Source of the DNA: Bacteroidota bacterium
GTDB lineage: Bacteria > Bacteroidota > Bacteroidia > M30B66
Length of the DNA stretch: 64,000 nucleotides
Direction: 5' to 3'
Assembly: GCA_027483445.1 (NCBI GenBank)
Contig: JAIXUS010000033.1
Location: 25,937-89,936, forward strand
Shown in pieces: positions 43,866 through 53,468 of the stretch (within the stretch, counting starts at the first letter, position 1; each line of letters begins with the position of its first letter). The position numbers and the translations under genes were made by a program. The notes under the pieces are model-generated. The model was not told where the DNA came from and searched no databases. It worked only from the letters and a program-made list of their open reading frames with translations.

Positions 43866-44918
43866 ATGAAAAACTACTGGATTCTCTTGATTTCACTGGC
43901 TTCGGTGCTTGGAGCCTGCGGCGATTCTGCCACTGAAGCAGAAAAAAAAACAAACCAAACGGCCATGGCCGTAGAAACCATGGCCCTGCAAAGGGCGGCT
44001 GTGGCCTTGCCGGTGAATGCCTCGGGCAACTTTACAACCGACGATGAAACCTATCTCGGTTTCAAGATTGGCGGCGTGATTCAATCGGTGCTGGTGAACG
44101 AAGGCGACGCCGTGCGCAAAGGCCAGCTGCTGGCCACCCTCGACCTTGCCGAAATCAATGCCGGACTGAAGCAGGCCGAACTCGGGCTGGAAAAAGCCAA
44201 ACGCGACTATGAACGGGCAAGCCGCCTGTTTGCCGATAGTGTAGCCACCCGTGAGCAGCTGCAAAACGCCAAAACAGGCCTCGATATCGCCACCGAACAA
44301 GTACGGCAGGTGCAGGTAAATCGCCAGTATGCCGAGATTCGTGCCGTTTCGAACGGGTATGTGCTGCGCAAGATGGCCAACCCGGGACAAGTGGTCGGTC
44401 CGGGTACACCGGTGCTGCAGACCAACGGCGGAAACGAAAAATCGTGGTTGGTGAAGGTGGCATTGTCTGACACCGATTGGGCCCGCCTACAACCCGGCGA
44501 CAGTGCCTCGGTGCTTTGTCAGGCGCTCTCCAGCACGGCCATTCCGGCGCGTCTGCTCCGCAAGGCAGAGTCGGCCGACCCCTACTCCGGAACCTATTTT
44601 GCCGACCTAAGCCTGAATCTTCCGGCGGGTTTGAAGCCTGCACAAGGCCTGTATGCCCGGGTGGAGCTATTTCCATCCGCCGAAGGCACACAATTCCAAA
44701 TTCCATTTGAGTACGTGTTTGACGCCCAAGGCGATGAGGCCTTTGTGTTTGTTACCGTCGACGGTAAAACAGCCCGCAAGCAAGCCATCAAGCTGGGCAA
44801 GATGAACTCGCGCGGTGTGGAAGTGCTTCAAGGGCTCGAGCCCACCATGCGTCTGATTACCTCAGGCAGCGCCTATCTCAAAGATCAATCGCCCATCCTT
44901 AGCACCGCCAAGCCATGA
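43866..44918 (+). CDS. RND efflux periplasmic adaptor lipoprotein
   Basis: A 350-residue membrane-fusion protein with a lipoprotein signal (MKNYWILLISLASVLGAC, Cys18). Biotinyl/lipoyl-like segments are 'GVIQSVLVNEGDAVRKGQLL' and 'YAEIRAVSNGYVLRKMANPG', flanking a hairpin (AELGLEKAKRDYERASRLF). An upstream ATG at 43725 in the same frame is rejected, as it lies in tolC and skips the lipobox signal. The stop overlaps the permease start by 4 bases (ATGA). Confidence 0.92.
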   Translation: MKNYWILLISLASVLGACGDSATEAEKKTNQTAMAVETMALQRAAVALPVNASGNFTTDDETYLGFKIGGVIQSVLVNEGDAVRKGQLLATLDLAEINAGLKQAELGLEKAKRDYERASRLFADSVATREQLQNAKTGLDIATEQVRQVQVNRQYAEIRAVSNGYVLRKMANPGQVVGPGTPVLQTNGGNEKSWLVKVALSDTDWARLQPGDSASVLCQALSSTAIPARLLRKAESADPYSGTYFADLSLNLPAGLKPAQGLYARVELFPSAEGTQFQIPFEYVFDAQGDEAFVFVTVDGKTARKQAIKLGKMNSRGVEVLQGLEPTMRLITSGSAYLKDQSPILSTAKP

Positions 44919-47900
44919 AAATCTCAGAATACGCCGTAAAAAACTACCAGTTTACCCTGGTTATGTTCCTCATGACGGTGGCCTTGGGCATCACCACGAT
45001 GTTGAACATGCCCCGTAGCGAAGACCCTGCAATCGATGCCCCTCAATTTCCCGTGGTGGTCATCTACCCCGGAACCAGTCCGGCCGACATGGAAGAGCTG
45101 GTGGTGAAGCCCCTCGAAAACCGCATTTATGAGCTGGAAGACATCAAGCGCATCAAAACCTCGATTCTCGACGGAGTGGCCGTTCTTACTGTAGAGTACA
45201 AATACGAAAGCGATGTAACCGAGAAATACCAGGAGTTGGTGCGTGAGGTGAACAGCATTCGCAGCGAATTGCCGGAAGAAGTGTTGAGCGTTGACGTGAA
45301 CCGGATTACACCTTCGGGCGTGAACATTTTGCAAATCGCGTTGATTAGCGAAAATGCCTCAGATGCCGGTTTGCGCTTGCAGGCCGAGCGACTCAAGGAG
45401 CAGTTGGAAAAAGTGAATGCGTTGAAAGACGTTGAAATTCACGGTTTGCCCGATCCGGTGGTGCGGGTGGATGTACAGCTCGACCGTTTGGCGGCGCTGC
45501 GTATTCCGCTGGGCGCTGTTATGGGCGCGCTGAAAAGCGAAATGGCTAATATTCCCGGCGGAAGCCTCGATGCCGGCGGAAGATCGTATAACATCAAAAC
45601 CAGTGGAAACTACCGCAGCATTGAAGAGATTGCATCGACGGTTATTCTATCGGTACAGGGACGAAACATTCAGCTCAAAGACATTGCCTACGTCCATTTT
45701 GACCAGGAGGAGAACAAGCACATCACGCGTTTGAACGGCAATCGCTGCCTATTTATCACAGCGGCCCAGAAAGAAGGTCAAAACATCAGCAAAACCCGCG
45801 AAGCCTATAAGCCGGTGGTGGCTCAGTTCAGCCAGTCTTTGCCGAAAAACATCGATCTGGTGCAGCATTTCGACCAGGCCGAGGCGGTGGAGAAGCGGCT
45901 CAGTGGACTCGGTCTCGACTTTTTAATTGCCATTGCCCTTGTGGCCATCACCTTGTTGCCTTTGGGCTTCCGCGCCGCACTCATTGTGATGATTTCGATA
46001 CCATTGTCGCTGGCCATTGGTTTGGTGTTGCTCAATGTGTTGGGCTTCACGCTCAATCAGCTCAGTATCGTGGGTTTGGTAGTGGCCTTGGGTTTATTGG
46101 TGGATGACAGTATCGTGGTGGTAGAAAATATCGAGCGCTGGATGCGCGAAGGCCACAGCCGTAAGCAAGCCGTGCTGCAAGGCACCCGACAGATTGGCCT
46201 TTCGGTGGTTGGCTGTACGGTTACCCTGATTATTGCCTTTATGCCTTTGTTGTTTCTCCCTGAGGGTGCCGGCGACTTCATCCGCAGCCTCCCGATGGCG
46301 GTAATCACCTCGGTGCTGGCTTCGATGCTCGTGGCGCTTACCATCATTCCGTTTCTGAGCAGCCGACTGCTGAAGGAGCATCATGGGGCCTATACCGGAA
46401 ATGTATTTCTACGCGCCCTGCAAAAGGGCATCAGCGGCACTTATTCGCGTTGGCTCGACAAAGCCCTTGATCGTCCCGTGCTTTCGCTGGTGGTGGCCGG
46501 CCTCATCTTTGGCGGATCGTTGGCCTTGTTTCCGGTGATTGGCTTCAGCCTTTTCCCGGCCTCAGAAAAACCGCAACTGATGGTGAATGTGGTAGCACCC
46601 TTGCAAACCAGCCTCGAGGCTACCGATGCCACAGCGCGGAAGGTGGAAGAAATCCTGAAAAAAGAAGCCTCGATAGCCTACTTCGCCAGCAATATCGGCA
46701 AAGGGAACCCACGCATCTACTACAATGTTATTCCGCCAAACGAACGAAGCGACTTTGCACAATTCTTCGTGCAGCTCGACGAAGGAACGAGTGCCGCCGA
46801 AAAAGGCCGGATTGCTGAGCGACTGAAGACCTCGTTGGCAGAAATCAAGGAAGCCCGAATCGAGGTGAAAAACTTTGAACAAGGTCCGCCCATCGCTGCA
46901 CCCATTGAAATACGCTTGTCGGGAGAAAACCTCGACACCTTGCGCAAATACGCCTTTGCAGCCGAACAAACCCTCAACCAAATTCAGGGAGCGATTTACA
47001 TCGACAATCCATTGAGTTTATTGAAATCGGATATTAAAGTTGACATCGACATTGCCAAATCGCGGGCATTGGGCATCAATACTGTAGATGTAGACAGAAC
47101 GGTGCGCATGGCGGTGGCTGGCTTAAACATGGGGGCATTTACCGACAGCGACGGGAAGGAAAAAGACATTTTACTCGGGCTTGCACAACGCGGAAAGCCT
47201 GAACTGAGTCAGTTGCGTGAGGTTTATATCAATACGGCCTCGGGTGCATCGGTTCCGCTTTCGCACATTGCCAAACTGAGCTTTGATGCCGGTCCACTTT
47301 CTATCAACCACCTCAATAAAACCCGCACCGTTTCGGTTACTGCTTTTGTCGATCAGGGTTTTCTGGCCGATGACCTGATTCAGGAAACCATCAAACGGTT
47401 TTCCGGGGTGAAACTGCCCGCCGGTTATCAATTTGAAATGGGTGGCGAGTTTGAGTCGCGTAAGGAGTCGTTCGACGGGTTTAACACCATCATTCTTATC
47501 ACGGTTTTCTTGTTCATTGCCGTGTTGGTGTTGCTTTTCAAGACCTTCAAGAGTACGATTATTGTGCTTTCGGTAATTCCATTGGGCATGGTGGGCGCAC
47601 TCACCGCGTTGTGGATTACCGGCAATTCGCTTTCGTTTGTGGCCATTGTTGGTTTAATTGCCCTTGCGGGGATTGAAGTAAAGAATTCCATTCTGCTCGT
47701 AGATTTCACCAATCAATTGCGGGCCGAAGGAAAGACCTTAGAAGAGGCCATCCGCGAAGCGGGCGAAGTACGCTTTTTACCCATCGTATTGACTTCGCTC
47801 ACGGCCATTGGTGGATTAATTCCCATTGCCATTTCAACCAACCCTTTAATTGCACCATTGGCCATCGTGTTGATTGGCGGGCTTATTAGCTCTACACTGT

Positions 47901-47968
47901 TATCGAGAATTGTCACACCCGTGGTGTATAAACTCATTCCTCCACACATTGAAAAAACCGAAAAATAA
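44915..47968 (+). CDS. RND family efflux permease
   Basis: A 1,017-residue proton-driven pump with twelve expected membrane helices in two homologous halves. The TM4 acidic pair is in 'LGLLVDDSIVVVENIERW'; conserved segments include 'VVIYPGTSPADMEELVVKPL' near the N-terminus and 'GLIALAGIEVKNSILLVDF' in TM10-11. Unlike the first operon's permease it has no insertion between TM6 and TM7. Two RND drug pumps of different subtype therefore coexist in this window. The substrate is unknown. Confidence 0.95.
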   Translation: MKISEYAVKNYQFTLVMFLMTVALGITTMLNMPRSEDPAIDAPQFPVVVIYPGTSPADMEELVVKPLENRIYELEDIKRIKTSILDGVAVLTVEYKYESDVTEKYQELVREVNSIRSELPEEVLSVDVNRITPSGVNILQIALISENASDAGLRLQAERLKEQLEKVNALKDVEIHGLPDPVVRVDVQLDRLAALRIPLGAVMGALKSEMANIPGGSLDAGGRSYNIKTSGNYRSIEEIASTVILSVQGRNIQLKDIAYVHFDQEENKHITRLNGNRCLFITAAQKEGQNISKTREAYKPVVAQFSQSLPKNIDLVQHFDQAEAVEKRLSGLGLDFLIAIALVAITLLPLGFRAALIVMISIPLSLAIGLVLLNVLGFTLNQLSIVGLVVALGLLVDDSIVVVENIERWMREGHSRKQAVLQGTRQIGLSVVGCTVTLIIAFMPLLFLPEGAGDFIRSLPMAVITSVLASMLVALTIIPFLSSRLLKEHHGAYTGNVFLRALQKGISGTYSRWLDKALDRPVLSLVVAGLIFGGSLALFPVIGFSLFPASEKPQLMVNVVAPLQTSLEATDATARKVEEILKKEASIAYFASNIGKGNPRIYYNVIPPNERSDFAQFFVQLDEGTSAAEKGRIAERLKTSLAEIKEARIEVKNFEQGPPIAAPIEIRLSGENLDTLRKYAFAAEQTLNQIQGAIYIDNPLSLLKSDIKVDIDIAKSRALGINTVDVDRTVRMAVAGLNMGAFTDSDGKEKDILLGLAQRGKPELSQLREVYINTASGASVPLSHIAKLSFDAGPLSINHLNKTRTVSVTAFVDQGFLADDLIQETIKRFSGVKLPAGYQFEMGGEFESRKESFDGFNTIILITVFLFIAVLVLLFKTFKSTIIVLSVIPLGMVGALTALWITGNSLSFVAIVGLIALAGIEVKNSILLVDFTNQLRAEGKTLEEAIREAGEVRFLPIVLTSLTAIGGLIPIAISTNPLIAPLAIVLIGGLISSTLLSRIVTPVVYKLIPPHIEKTEK

Positions 47969-47986
47969 CCCTAAATACAGATCATC

Positions 47987-48409
47987 ATGACCAAACATTT
48001 TTCACTTTTATTGGGCTTTCTCTTGCTCGGAAGCCCCATTCTTCTGGCACAAGCCGATGCGCTTCTTGGCGAATGGATCAATGAGAAAAAAGATGCAAGA
48101 ATTAAAATTTACAAGCTGGGGAATAGCTACAATGGCAGAATTACCTGGGGAGAAGGAGAAAACAGTAAAGATGTTAAAAACCCCGATCCCAAACTGAGAA
48201 GTCGCGAATTGGTGGGTTCAAGCATTTTGATTGGATTCACTTACAACGGCGATAATACTTGGGTAGATGGAACCATTTACGACCCCAGAGAAGGGAAAAC
48301 CTATTCCTGCAAAATCACCCTTAAAAATAAAAACACCATTTCTATTCGCGGATTTGTAGGCATTTCGATGTTCGGTCGAAGCGAAGAGTGGAACCGCTAT
48401 CAACCTTAA
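47987..48409 (+). CDS. DUF2147 exported protein
   Basis: A 140-residue exported protein with signal peptide (FSLLLGFLLLGSPILLAQ). The mature part is a DUF2147 domain: 'LLGEWINEKKDARIKIYKLG', 'YNGRITWGEG', 'DGTIYDPREGKTYSCKITL', and the closing 'IRGFVGISMFGRSEEWNR'. The family is a lipocalin-like small barrel of unknown ligand. It lies 18 bases after the RND permease, and base composition drops in GC from here to about 51.4 kb. Confidence 0.9.
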   Translation: MTKHFSLLLGFLLLGSPILLAQADALLGEWINEKKDARIKIYKLGNSYNGRITWGEGENSKDVKNPDPKLRSRELVGSSILIGFTYNGDNTWVDGTIYDPREGKTYSCKITLKNKNTISIRGFVGISMFGRSEEWNRYQP

Positions 48410-48422
48410 TTTTTAAAAAACC

Positions 48423-49199
48423 ATGAATAAATACATTTTAATCACCGGTGCCAGTTCAGGAATTGGCCTCGAAATGGCGAGAATTCTCGCACACAAGAAA
48501 TACGATTTAATTTTAGTGGCCCGCAGTGAGAAAAAACTAATTGCCCTTAAGCAGGAACTGGAATCATCGTGTGGAGTGAATGTCCAATGCATCATTGCCG
48601 ACCTTAGCAAGGAGCAGGAAGTGGCGAAGGTTTATAAAACCACCGAAGAAAACAATTGGGTGGTGAGCCACTTAGTAAACAATGCCGGAGTTGGGCTGTA
48701 TGGAAAATTCCTCGAATTAGATGCCTTGCAGGAATTGCAAATGATTGATTTAAATGTGCGAAGCTTAACGCTGCTGTGCAAATTGTATGGGCGCTCAATG
48801 GCCGCAAGAAATGAAGGTAAAATCCTTAATGTAGCCTCTTTGTTGTCCTATTTACCCTTTCCGTATTACTCGGTTTACTCGGCTACAAAAGCTTATGTAT
48901 TGGCGCTGAGTGAAACTCTGGATTCGGAATTGACAGAAAATGGTGTGCGGGTATTGGCCTTATGTCCGGGGCCGGTCGATACGGGATTTACTACCGAACT
49001 CATGCTAAAAACGCGTGCATACAAGACAAACAAGCCCGCCAGTGCAGTGAGTGTTGCGCATACCGGCGTGGTGTTTCTGCTCAAAGGCACGGGTGTGAAA
49101 GTGGTGGGTTCGGGAAACCGATTGTTGACCTTTTTACCCAGAATAACGCCATCGGCCATTATGAAACGCATAAAAAAGTCGTTGGCACAACCGCAATAG
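48423..49199 (+). CDS. Short-chain dehydrogenase/reductase
   Basis: A 258-residue NAD(P)-dependent SDR. The nucleotide-binding motif is 'ITGASSGIGLEMARIL' at the N-terminus, followed by 'LVNNAGVGLYGKF' and the catalytic 'YSATKAY' (Tyr and Lys); the Ser is in 'NVASLLSYLPFPYYS'. A preference for NADPH is suggested by the basic residue in 'LVARSEKKL'. The substrate is unknown. It sits 13 bases after the DUF2147 gene. Confidence 0.92.
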   Translation: MNKYILITGASSGIGLEMARILAHKKYDLILVARSEKKLIALKQELESSCGVNVQCIIADLSKEQEVAKVYKTTEENNWVVSHLVNNAGVGLYGKFLELDALQELQMIDLNVRSLTLLCKLYGRSMAARNEGKILNVASLLSYLPFPYYSVYSATKAYVLALSETLDSELTENGVRVLALCPGPVDTGFTTELMLKTRAYKTNKPASAVSVAHTGVVFLLKGTGVKVVGSGNRLLTFLPRITPSAIMKRIKKSLAQPQ

Positions 49200-49273
49200 A
49201 CAAAAAAAAGGTTGAATCAAATCACCCTAAAACAACTGGCTCTCCAAATAATTTACATTTACGAAAAAAACTG

Positions 49274-50557
49274 ATGAAGACACGCTTCTTTATTCTGGGT
49301 GTACTCTGGATTCTTTCAAGTTGCACCAACCCGGCGAAACCACCCGTTGAAGAGGCTGTCTTCAAAAGCTTGCTGGAAGCCAAATCGTACTTAAAACTAA
49401 GTCGAAAACTCGAAAAGGATGGCGCAGGACTACCTGAGGAAAAATTAAGCTACTACAAAGCTTTTGTGTATAAAGCTTCGGGGAAGCATGAAGCCTCTAA
49501 TGCAGAAATCGAATTGCTCGCGAAAAAGCACCGGAAAACCTTCGACGATTCGGTATGGGTGCGGATTTTAGATTTACAAGCCGCCAATTATATTTATCAA
49601 TTCGAATATGGTAAAGCGGCCGAGATTTACCGTGAAATTTTAAACCGTTATGGCGCGCAACTCGACAGCAGCGATGTGGAAAACTACAAAAATGTAGAAG
49701 GCTTATTTGGTGCCTTAAAAAACGAAAAGCCACAAACGCTTTCAATGACTGGAAATTCAATATTGAAGGCATACTGGAATCGATTTAATCACTTAATGGC
49801 GCCTGTGCAATCGGGCGGAAAAACTGCGGAATTCATTTTCGATACCGGAGCCAATCTTTCTACGATTACGGTTTCACAAGCGCGCGAAATGGGACTAAAA
49901 CCTATTGGTCAGTCGGTTGAAATTGGCTCATCTACCAGCGTGAACGTGCAAACCCAACTGGCGATTGCCGATAGTTTACAAATGGGTAATATGATTTTCA
50001 GAAATGTGGTATTTCTGGTGGTGCCTGATGCGCAAATGCGCTTTCCTGAAATGAATTATGAAATAATAGGCATTATTGGTTTTCCGGTGATTTATCAGAT
50101 GGGAGAAATTCAGCTTTTGAAAACAGGAGAAATTCAGGTCGTTCAAAATTCAGGAAATACGCTTTCACAGAATCTCTTTTTGGATGGCTTAAATCCAGTG
50201 GCGGAGCTTATTTCCAACAACGACACTCTTTTGTTCACGGTAGATACCGGAGCCAGAACTTCGGAGCTATCGATGAAATATTATCAGGAGCATAAATTAC
50301 AACTCGATAAACTGGGAGAAAAGAAAACCGGAACAAGCAGCGGAGTGGGCGGTACAACAGCCGTAGAAGAAATTTGGTTAAGAAACCTGAAGTTGCGCCT
50401 TGGCCAAAATAGCGTGCAGCTTGATTCGATACCGGTTACTTTAGAAGAATATGGATTTAACCGCAATTTCGACGGAAATCTGGGACAGGATTTTCTCTCG
50501 AATTACAAAGGAATTAGCCTGAATTTTAGGAGTATGTCGCTCTCGTTTATTCCATAA
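49274..50557 (+). CDS. Two-lobed retropepsin-like aspartic protease lipoprotein
   Basis: A 427-residue lipoprotein: signal MKTRFFILGVLWILSSC with lipobox LSSC. After a helical TPR-like region (about 25-150) come two retropepsin-like lobes, each with a catalytic motif: 'AEFIFDTGANLSTITV' (about residue 195) and 'LLFTVDTGARTSELSM' (about residue 320). Retropepsins normally dimerise, each subunit giving one Asp, so a single chain with both lobes may be active as a monomer. The frame is open far upstream into the SDR gene, but this start with its lipobox is clear. A weak TACATTTA box lies 14 nt upstream. Confidence 0.85.
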   Translation: MKTRFFILGVLWILSSCTNPAKPPVEEAVFKSLLEAKSYLKLSRKLEKDGAGLPEEKLSYYKAFVYKASGKHEASNAEIELLAKKHRKTFDDSVWVRILDLQAANYIYQFEYGKAAEIYREILNRYGAQLDSSDVENYKNVEGLFGALKNEKPQTLSMTGNSILKAYWNRFNHLMAPVQSGGKTAEFIFDTGANLSTITVSQAREMGLKPIGQSVEIGSSTSVNVQTQLAIADSLQMGNMIFRNVVFLVVPDAQMRFPEMNYEIIGIIGFPVIYQMGEIQLLKTGEIQVVQNSGNTLSQNLFLDGLNPVAELISNNDTLLFTVDTGARTSELSMKYYQEHKLQLDKLGEKKTGTSSGVGGTTAVEEIWLRNLKLRLGQNSVQLDSIPVTLEEYGFNRNFDGNLGQDFLSNYKGISLNFRSMSLSFIP

Positions 50558-50569
50558 TTTCTTTTACTG

Positions 50570-51367
50570 ATGTTCTATCTCATCACCTTGAAATCGCGCA
50601 GCGAAGTGTTGTTCTACTTCGGGGCGTTGCAACTTATACTGGCCTTGTTATTCCTCCTGTTAAGCTATACAACTACGGTTCAGGTAGCGGGCGTAAATGC
50701 GTGGTTTAAGCCATTTAAATTTGCAGCCTCCATTGGAATATTAAGTTTAACGGTAGCCTGGTTGCTTGGCTACCTTCACCCGATGCGGGAAAAGGGCATT
50801 GTAGAATGGGGACTGGTGATAAGTTTAGGCTTAGAAATAATCTATATCGCCTGGAGAGCATACCGCGGAGAAGCCTCGCATTTTAATGTTTCTACACCCT
50901 TTAATGCGATAATGTATGGATTAATGGCCGCCGGAGCCACCTTTGCAACGTTAATGGTGGGAATTGTGGCCTTTCGCTTTTTCGCGCAGCCTTTTCCGGA
51001 GTTGCATCCTTCATATTTACTGGCCATTCGGGTGGGTTTGGTGTTGTTCGTTATATTTTCTTTTCAGGGCTTTGCCATGGGCAGCCGGATGGCGCATACC
51101 GTGGGTGCTGCAGATGGCGGACCCGGAATTCCGATTCTGAATTGGAGCACAATTGCCGGAGATCTTCGAATTGCTCATTTTATGGGTATGCATGCTTTGC
51201 AAATATTGCCACTGCTGGCTGTGTTTCTGATCAAATCAACAAAAGGAATGGCAGTAACTATAGCCGTTTATGCGCTTGTTTGCTTGTTTATTCTCACACA
51301 AGCATTAAAAGGGGAACCATTGCTAAAAAGGCCATCACCTAAATCCCAAACTGATGTTCCTCGTTAA
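50570..51367 (+). CDS. Polytopic membrane protein of unknown function
   Basis: A 265-residue integral membrane protein with about seven hydrophobic helices, beginning 'VLFYFGALQLILALLFLLLS'. Segments that look conserved are 'VNAWFKPFKFAASIGILS', 'FQGFAMGSRMAHTVG' and 'RIAHFMGMHALQILPLLA', the last with two His residues that might bind a cofactor such as heme (speculation). It starts 12 bases after the protease gene and is the last gene of this AT-richer run. Confidence 0.75.
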   Translation: MFYLITLKSRSEVLFYFGALQLILALLFLLLSYTTTVQVAGVNAWFKPFKFAASIGILSLTVAWLLGYLHPMREKGIVEWGLVISLGLEIIYIAWRAYRGEASHFNVSTPFNAIMYGLMAAGATFATLMVGIVAFRFFAQPFPELHPSYLLAIRVGLVLFVIFSFQGFAMGSRMAHTVGAADGGPGIPILNWSTIAGDLRIAHFMGMHALQILPLLAVFLIKSTKGMAVTIAVYALVCLFILTQALKGEPLLKRPSPKSQTDVPR

Positions 51368-51451
51368 TTGCAAAGAATAGACAATAACGAACGCTCAGGC
51401 GTAAAAAAGCAAAAAATGAAAACCGAGGTTGTTCGGTCGCCCTTGTCAAAA

Positions 51452-53155
51452 TTACTTCAACACCCAGCGCTGTGTGCTGATCTCATTGTCACAAACAATC
51501 GTAACAAAGTAAACTCCAGAGGAAAGGTTCAGCGCCTTAGCGTTCAGCGTAAATTGAGGCTGGCGAATCATGTCACTATACAGTATTTGTCCAACAGAAT
51601 TGAAAACCAAAAGGCTTGCCTGCCCGGAAAATTGATTAGTAATCGCAATGTTGAGCAACTCATCTGATGGATTAGGATACAACTCGAATCCTCTATTTGC
51701 CGGGGCCTCAACAAGCGCATTGCCTTGAGGAATATAATCGAAGCGACAAACGTAGGCATCAGCGGAGGCCCCACCGGTAAGCGGCAAGGTGATATTTCCG
51801 AGCTGCAACTCAGAAGTGTATTTTCCGGCGATGCTTAAGTTAAGTTTAGGCGTTGAACCGGAGGCCGCAGAAAGTAGTTCGAATCCCGGGTGATTTCTTG
51901 CCCATAGATAATTCCCGGAAGTTGGACTTAGCGCAACCAGAAAGCCCTCCTGCCCCGGATTGTTCTGTAAGGTTACATTTCCAAATGCATGACCGCCAGC
52001 TGGAAGTCTGCCACCAAACAACACTTGCCCGTCGGGAGCCGATTGCACCTGGGTGAATTCAAAGCCACCATCGGCATTGTTGAGGGCATTGAGCCAAAGC
52101 CAGTCGCCGTTGGGAGCCAAACCGGCGAGGAAAAAGTCGATGTTTCCTTCTTCGCCGAGGGCTGAAACGCTTAGGGCATTGTTGTCGGTGATGAGCTCGT
52201 CGAAAAACAGGCCACTTACGACTAGATTTCCGAGGGCATCGGTGGCGAGGTGGTTCGCTTGTGCATCATAGAACACAGCGCCGGCATTTCGGCCCCAGAG
52301 GCAATTACCGATGTCGTCAAATCCGGCTACGAACATATCAGACGCCGTAATGCCTTCCTGATCACCGACATTGACCATTTGAACAGCATCAAACGAAAGC
52401 GTGGTTTCCACGGCTTCGGCATTTCCAAAAGTTCCACAGATAGCGAATCCATTAGGTGTAGTAACGATGTCGAAAACTTCGGCACCAAATTCAGTGGATC
52501 CCAGGGTCGACCAAAGGCTATTACCTCCCACGCTGTAGGCAACCACGAAAATTTGACGGTCGAAGCCCTCCGGGAAGTTCTGATTGCCGCAGGTTAGCTC
52601 GCCTCCGCTGTAAACTCCACAAACAATGGCAGTTCCTTCGGCATTGGTAGCGAGCGCTGAGCCATAAGCAATGGCGGTTCCCTGCTGAATCTCCACCCAT
52701 AACCAATCGCCTGAGCTACTTAACGCTGCAAGAAAAAAGGTTTCTTGAACGCCTCCTCCAACGGCGGTTTCGATGCTGATGTTTCCGAACTGGGCATCAC
52801 CGCGCAGCGAACCTGTGAAAAACACTTGCCCTCCGGCATTCACCGCAATTGCAGTGATACGGTCGTTGAACTGAGAGCCGGCCGACCGAAGCCAAAGCAC
52901 ATTACCGGATGAGTCGAATTTGGCGATTCCCATATCGGTTCCTGCCGTAGGCGTTAGGCTGAGTTCGCCCCATTGTACCGTTTCGGAGAATTCAAATCCG
53001 ATAAACGTATTCGCTTGATTGTCGGTATACATGCAGGTAACTGTGCAAAAGTCGCCGTTTTGAACACCCTGCTCGGCCCAGATATGGCTGAAGGTTTGGC
53101 CGGTGGCCGGAAGAAACAAGAGTAAGAAGATGAGAGCGGTAAAGGCGTGTTTCAT
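51452..53155 (-). CDS. T9SS type A cargo with beta-propeller-like repeats
   Basis: A 567-residue exported protein: signal peptide (MKHAFTALIFLLLFLPATGQ), then repeated blades of about 50-60 residues (for example 'MGIAKFDSSGNVLWLRSAG', 'FFLAALSSSGDWLWVEIQQG', 'MFVAGFDDIGNCLWGRNAG', 'FFLAGLAPNGDWLWLNAL', 'FLVALSPTSGNYLWARNHP'), as in SBBP-type beta-propellers. A T9SS type A sorting domain begins near residue 490 (GFELYPNPSDELLNIAIT ... SSGVYFVTIVCDNE ... QRWVLK). It is probably a surface or released binding protein. Divergent from the next T9SS cargo. Confidence 0.88.
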   Translation of the reverse strand: MKHAFTALIFLLLFLPATGQTFSHIWAEQGVQNGDFCTVTCMYTDNQANTFIGFEFSETVQWGELSLTPTAGTDMGIAKFDSSGNVLWLRSAGSQFNDRITAIAVNAGGQVFFTGSLRGDAQFGNISIETAVGGGVQETFFLAALSSSGDWLWVEIQQGTAIAYGSALATNAEGTAIVCGVYSGGELTCGNQNFPEGFDRQIFVVAYSVGGNSLWSTLGSTEFGAEVFDIVTTPNGFAICGTFGNAEAVETTLSFDAVQMVNVGDQEGITASDMFVAGFDDIGNCLWGRNAGAVFYDAQANHLATDALGNLVVSGLFFDELITDNNALSVSALGEEGNIDFFLAGLAPNGDWLWLNALNNADGGFEFTQVQSAPDGQVLFGGRLPAGGHAFGNVTLQNNPGQEGFLVALSPTSGNYLWARNHPGFELLSAASGSTPKLNLSIAGKYTSELQLGNITLPLTGGASADAYVCRFDYIPQGNALVEAPANRGFELYPNPSDELLNIAITNQFSGQASLLVFNSVGQILYSDMIRQPQFTLNAKALNLSSGVYFVTIVCDNEISTQRWVLK

Positions 53156-53468
53156 GATTTAAGGTTGGCGCTAAATGGATGGCAAAGTTAGAGTTTTGAG
53201 TTAAGTGCTAGTAATGAGCTGGTTCCTTTAGCGTCGACAGACTCGAAATTCATGATTCTTACGCACCACGATGTAAGAAAAAACAGGCTGTTAGAGGAGC
53301 CGACTTGAGGTGAATCTCCAATTAATAAAACAATAAGCCGCTTTTGAACACTTTAAATCATTACATTAAAACAATAGAACTAAATTGATAAACTCTTTTT
53401 GCAACTTTTTTTTGCACAATCTGTAAGATGATTTACATTTGTACGAGTTAACCTAACTATCTTTCTTT
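53156..53468. other. Divergent intergenic region between two T9SS cargo genes
   Basis: This 313-bp AT-rich spacer contains the well-formed plus-strand promoter at 53412-53441. For the minus-strand gene I see no full promoter. No ORF or repeat stands out. Confidence 0.5.
53412..53441 (+). promoter_or_regulatory. Promoter of the 484-residue T9SS cargo gene
   Basis: TTG at 53412-53414, a 19-nt spacer and TACATTTG at 53434-53441, identical in layout and -7 sequence to the promoter at 29195-29224. The leader is about 20 nt. Confidence 0.75.

Noticed and set aside
48962..49273. N-terminal extension of the aspartic protease gene into the SDR gene
   Set aside because: The lipoprotein signal begins at 49274, and the extra segment is the SDR gene read in another frame.
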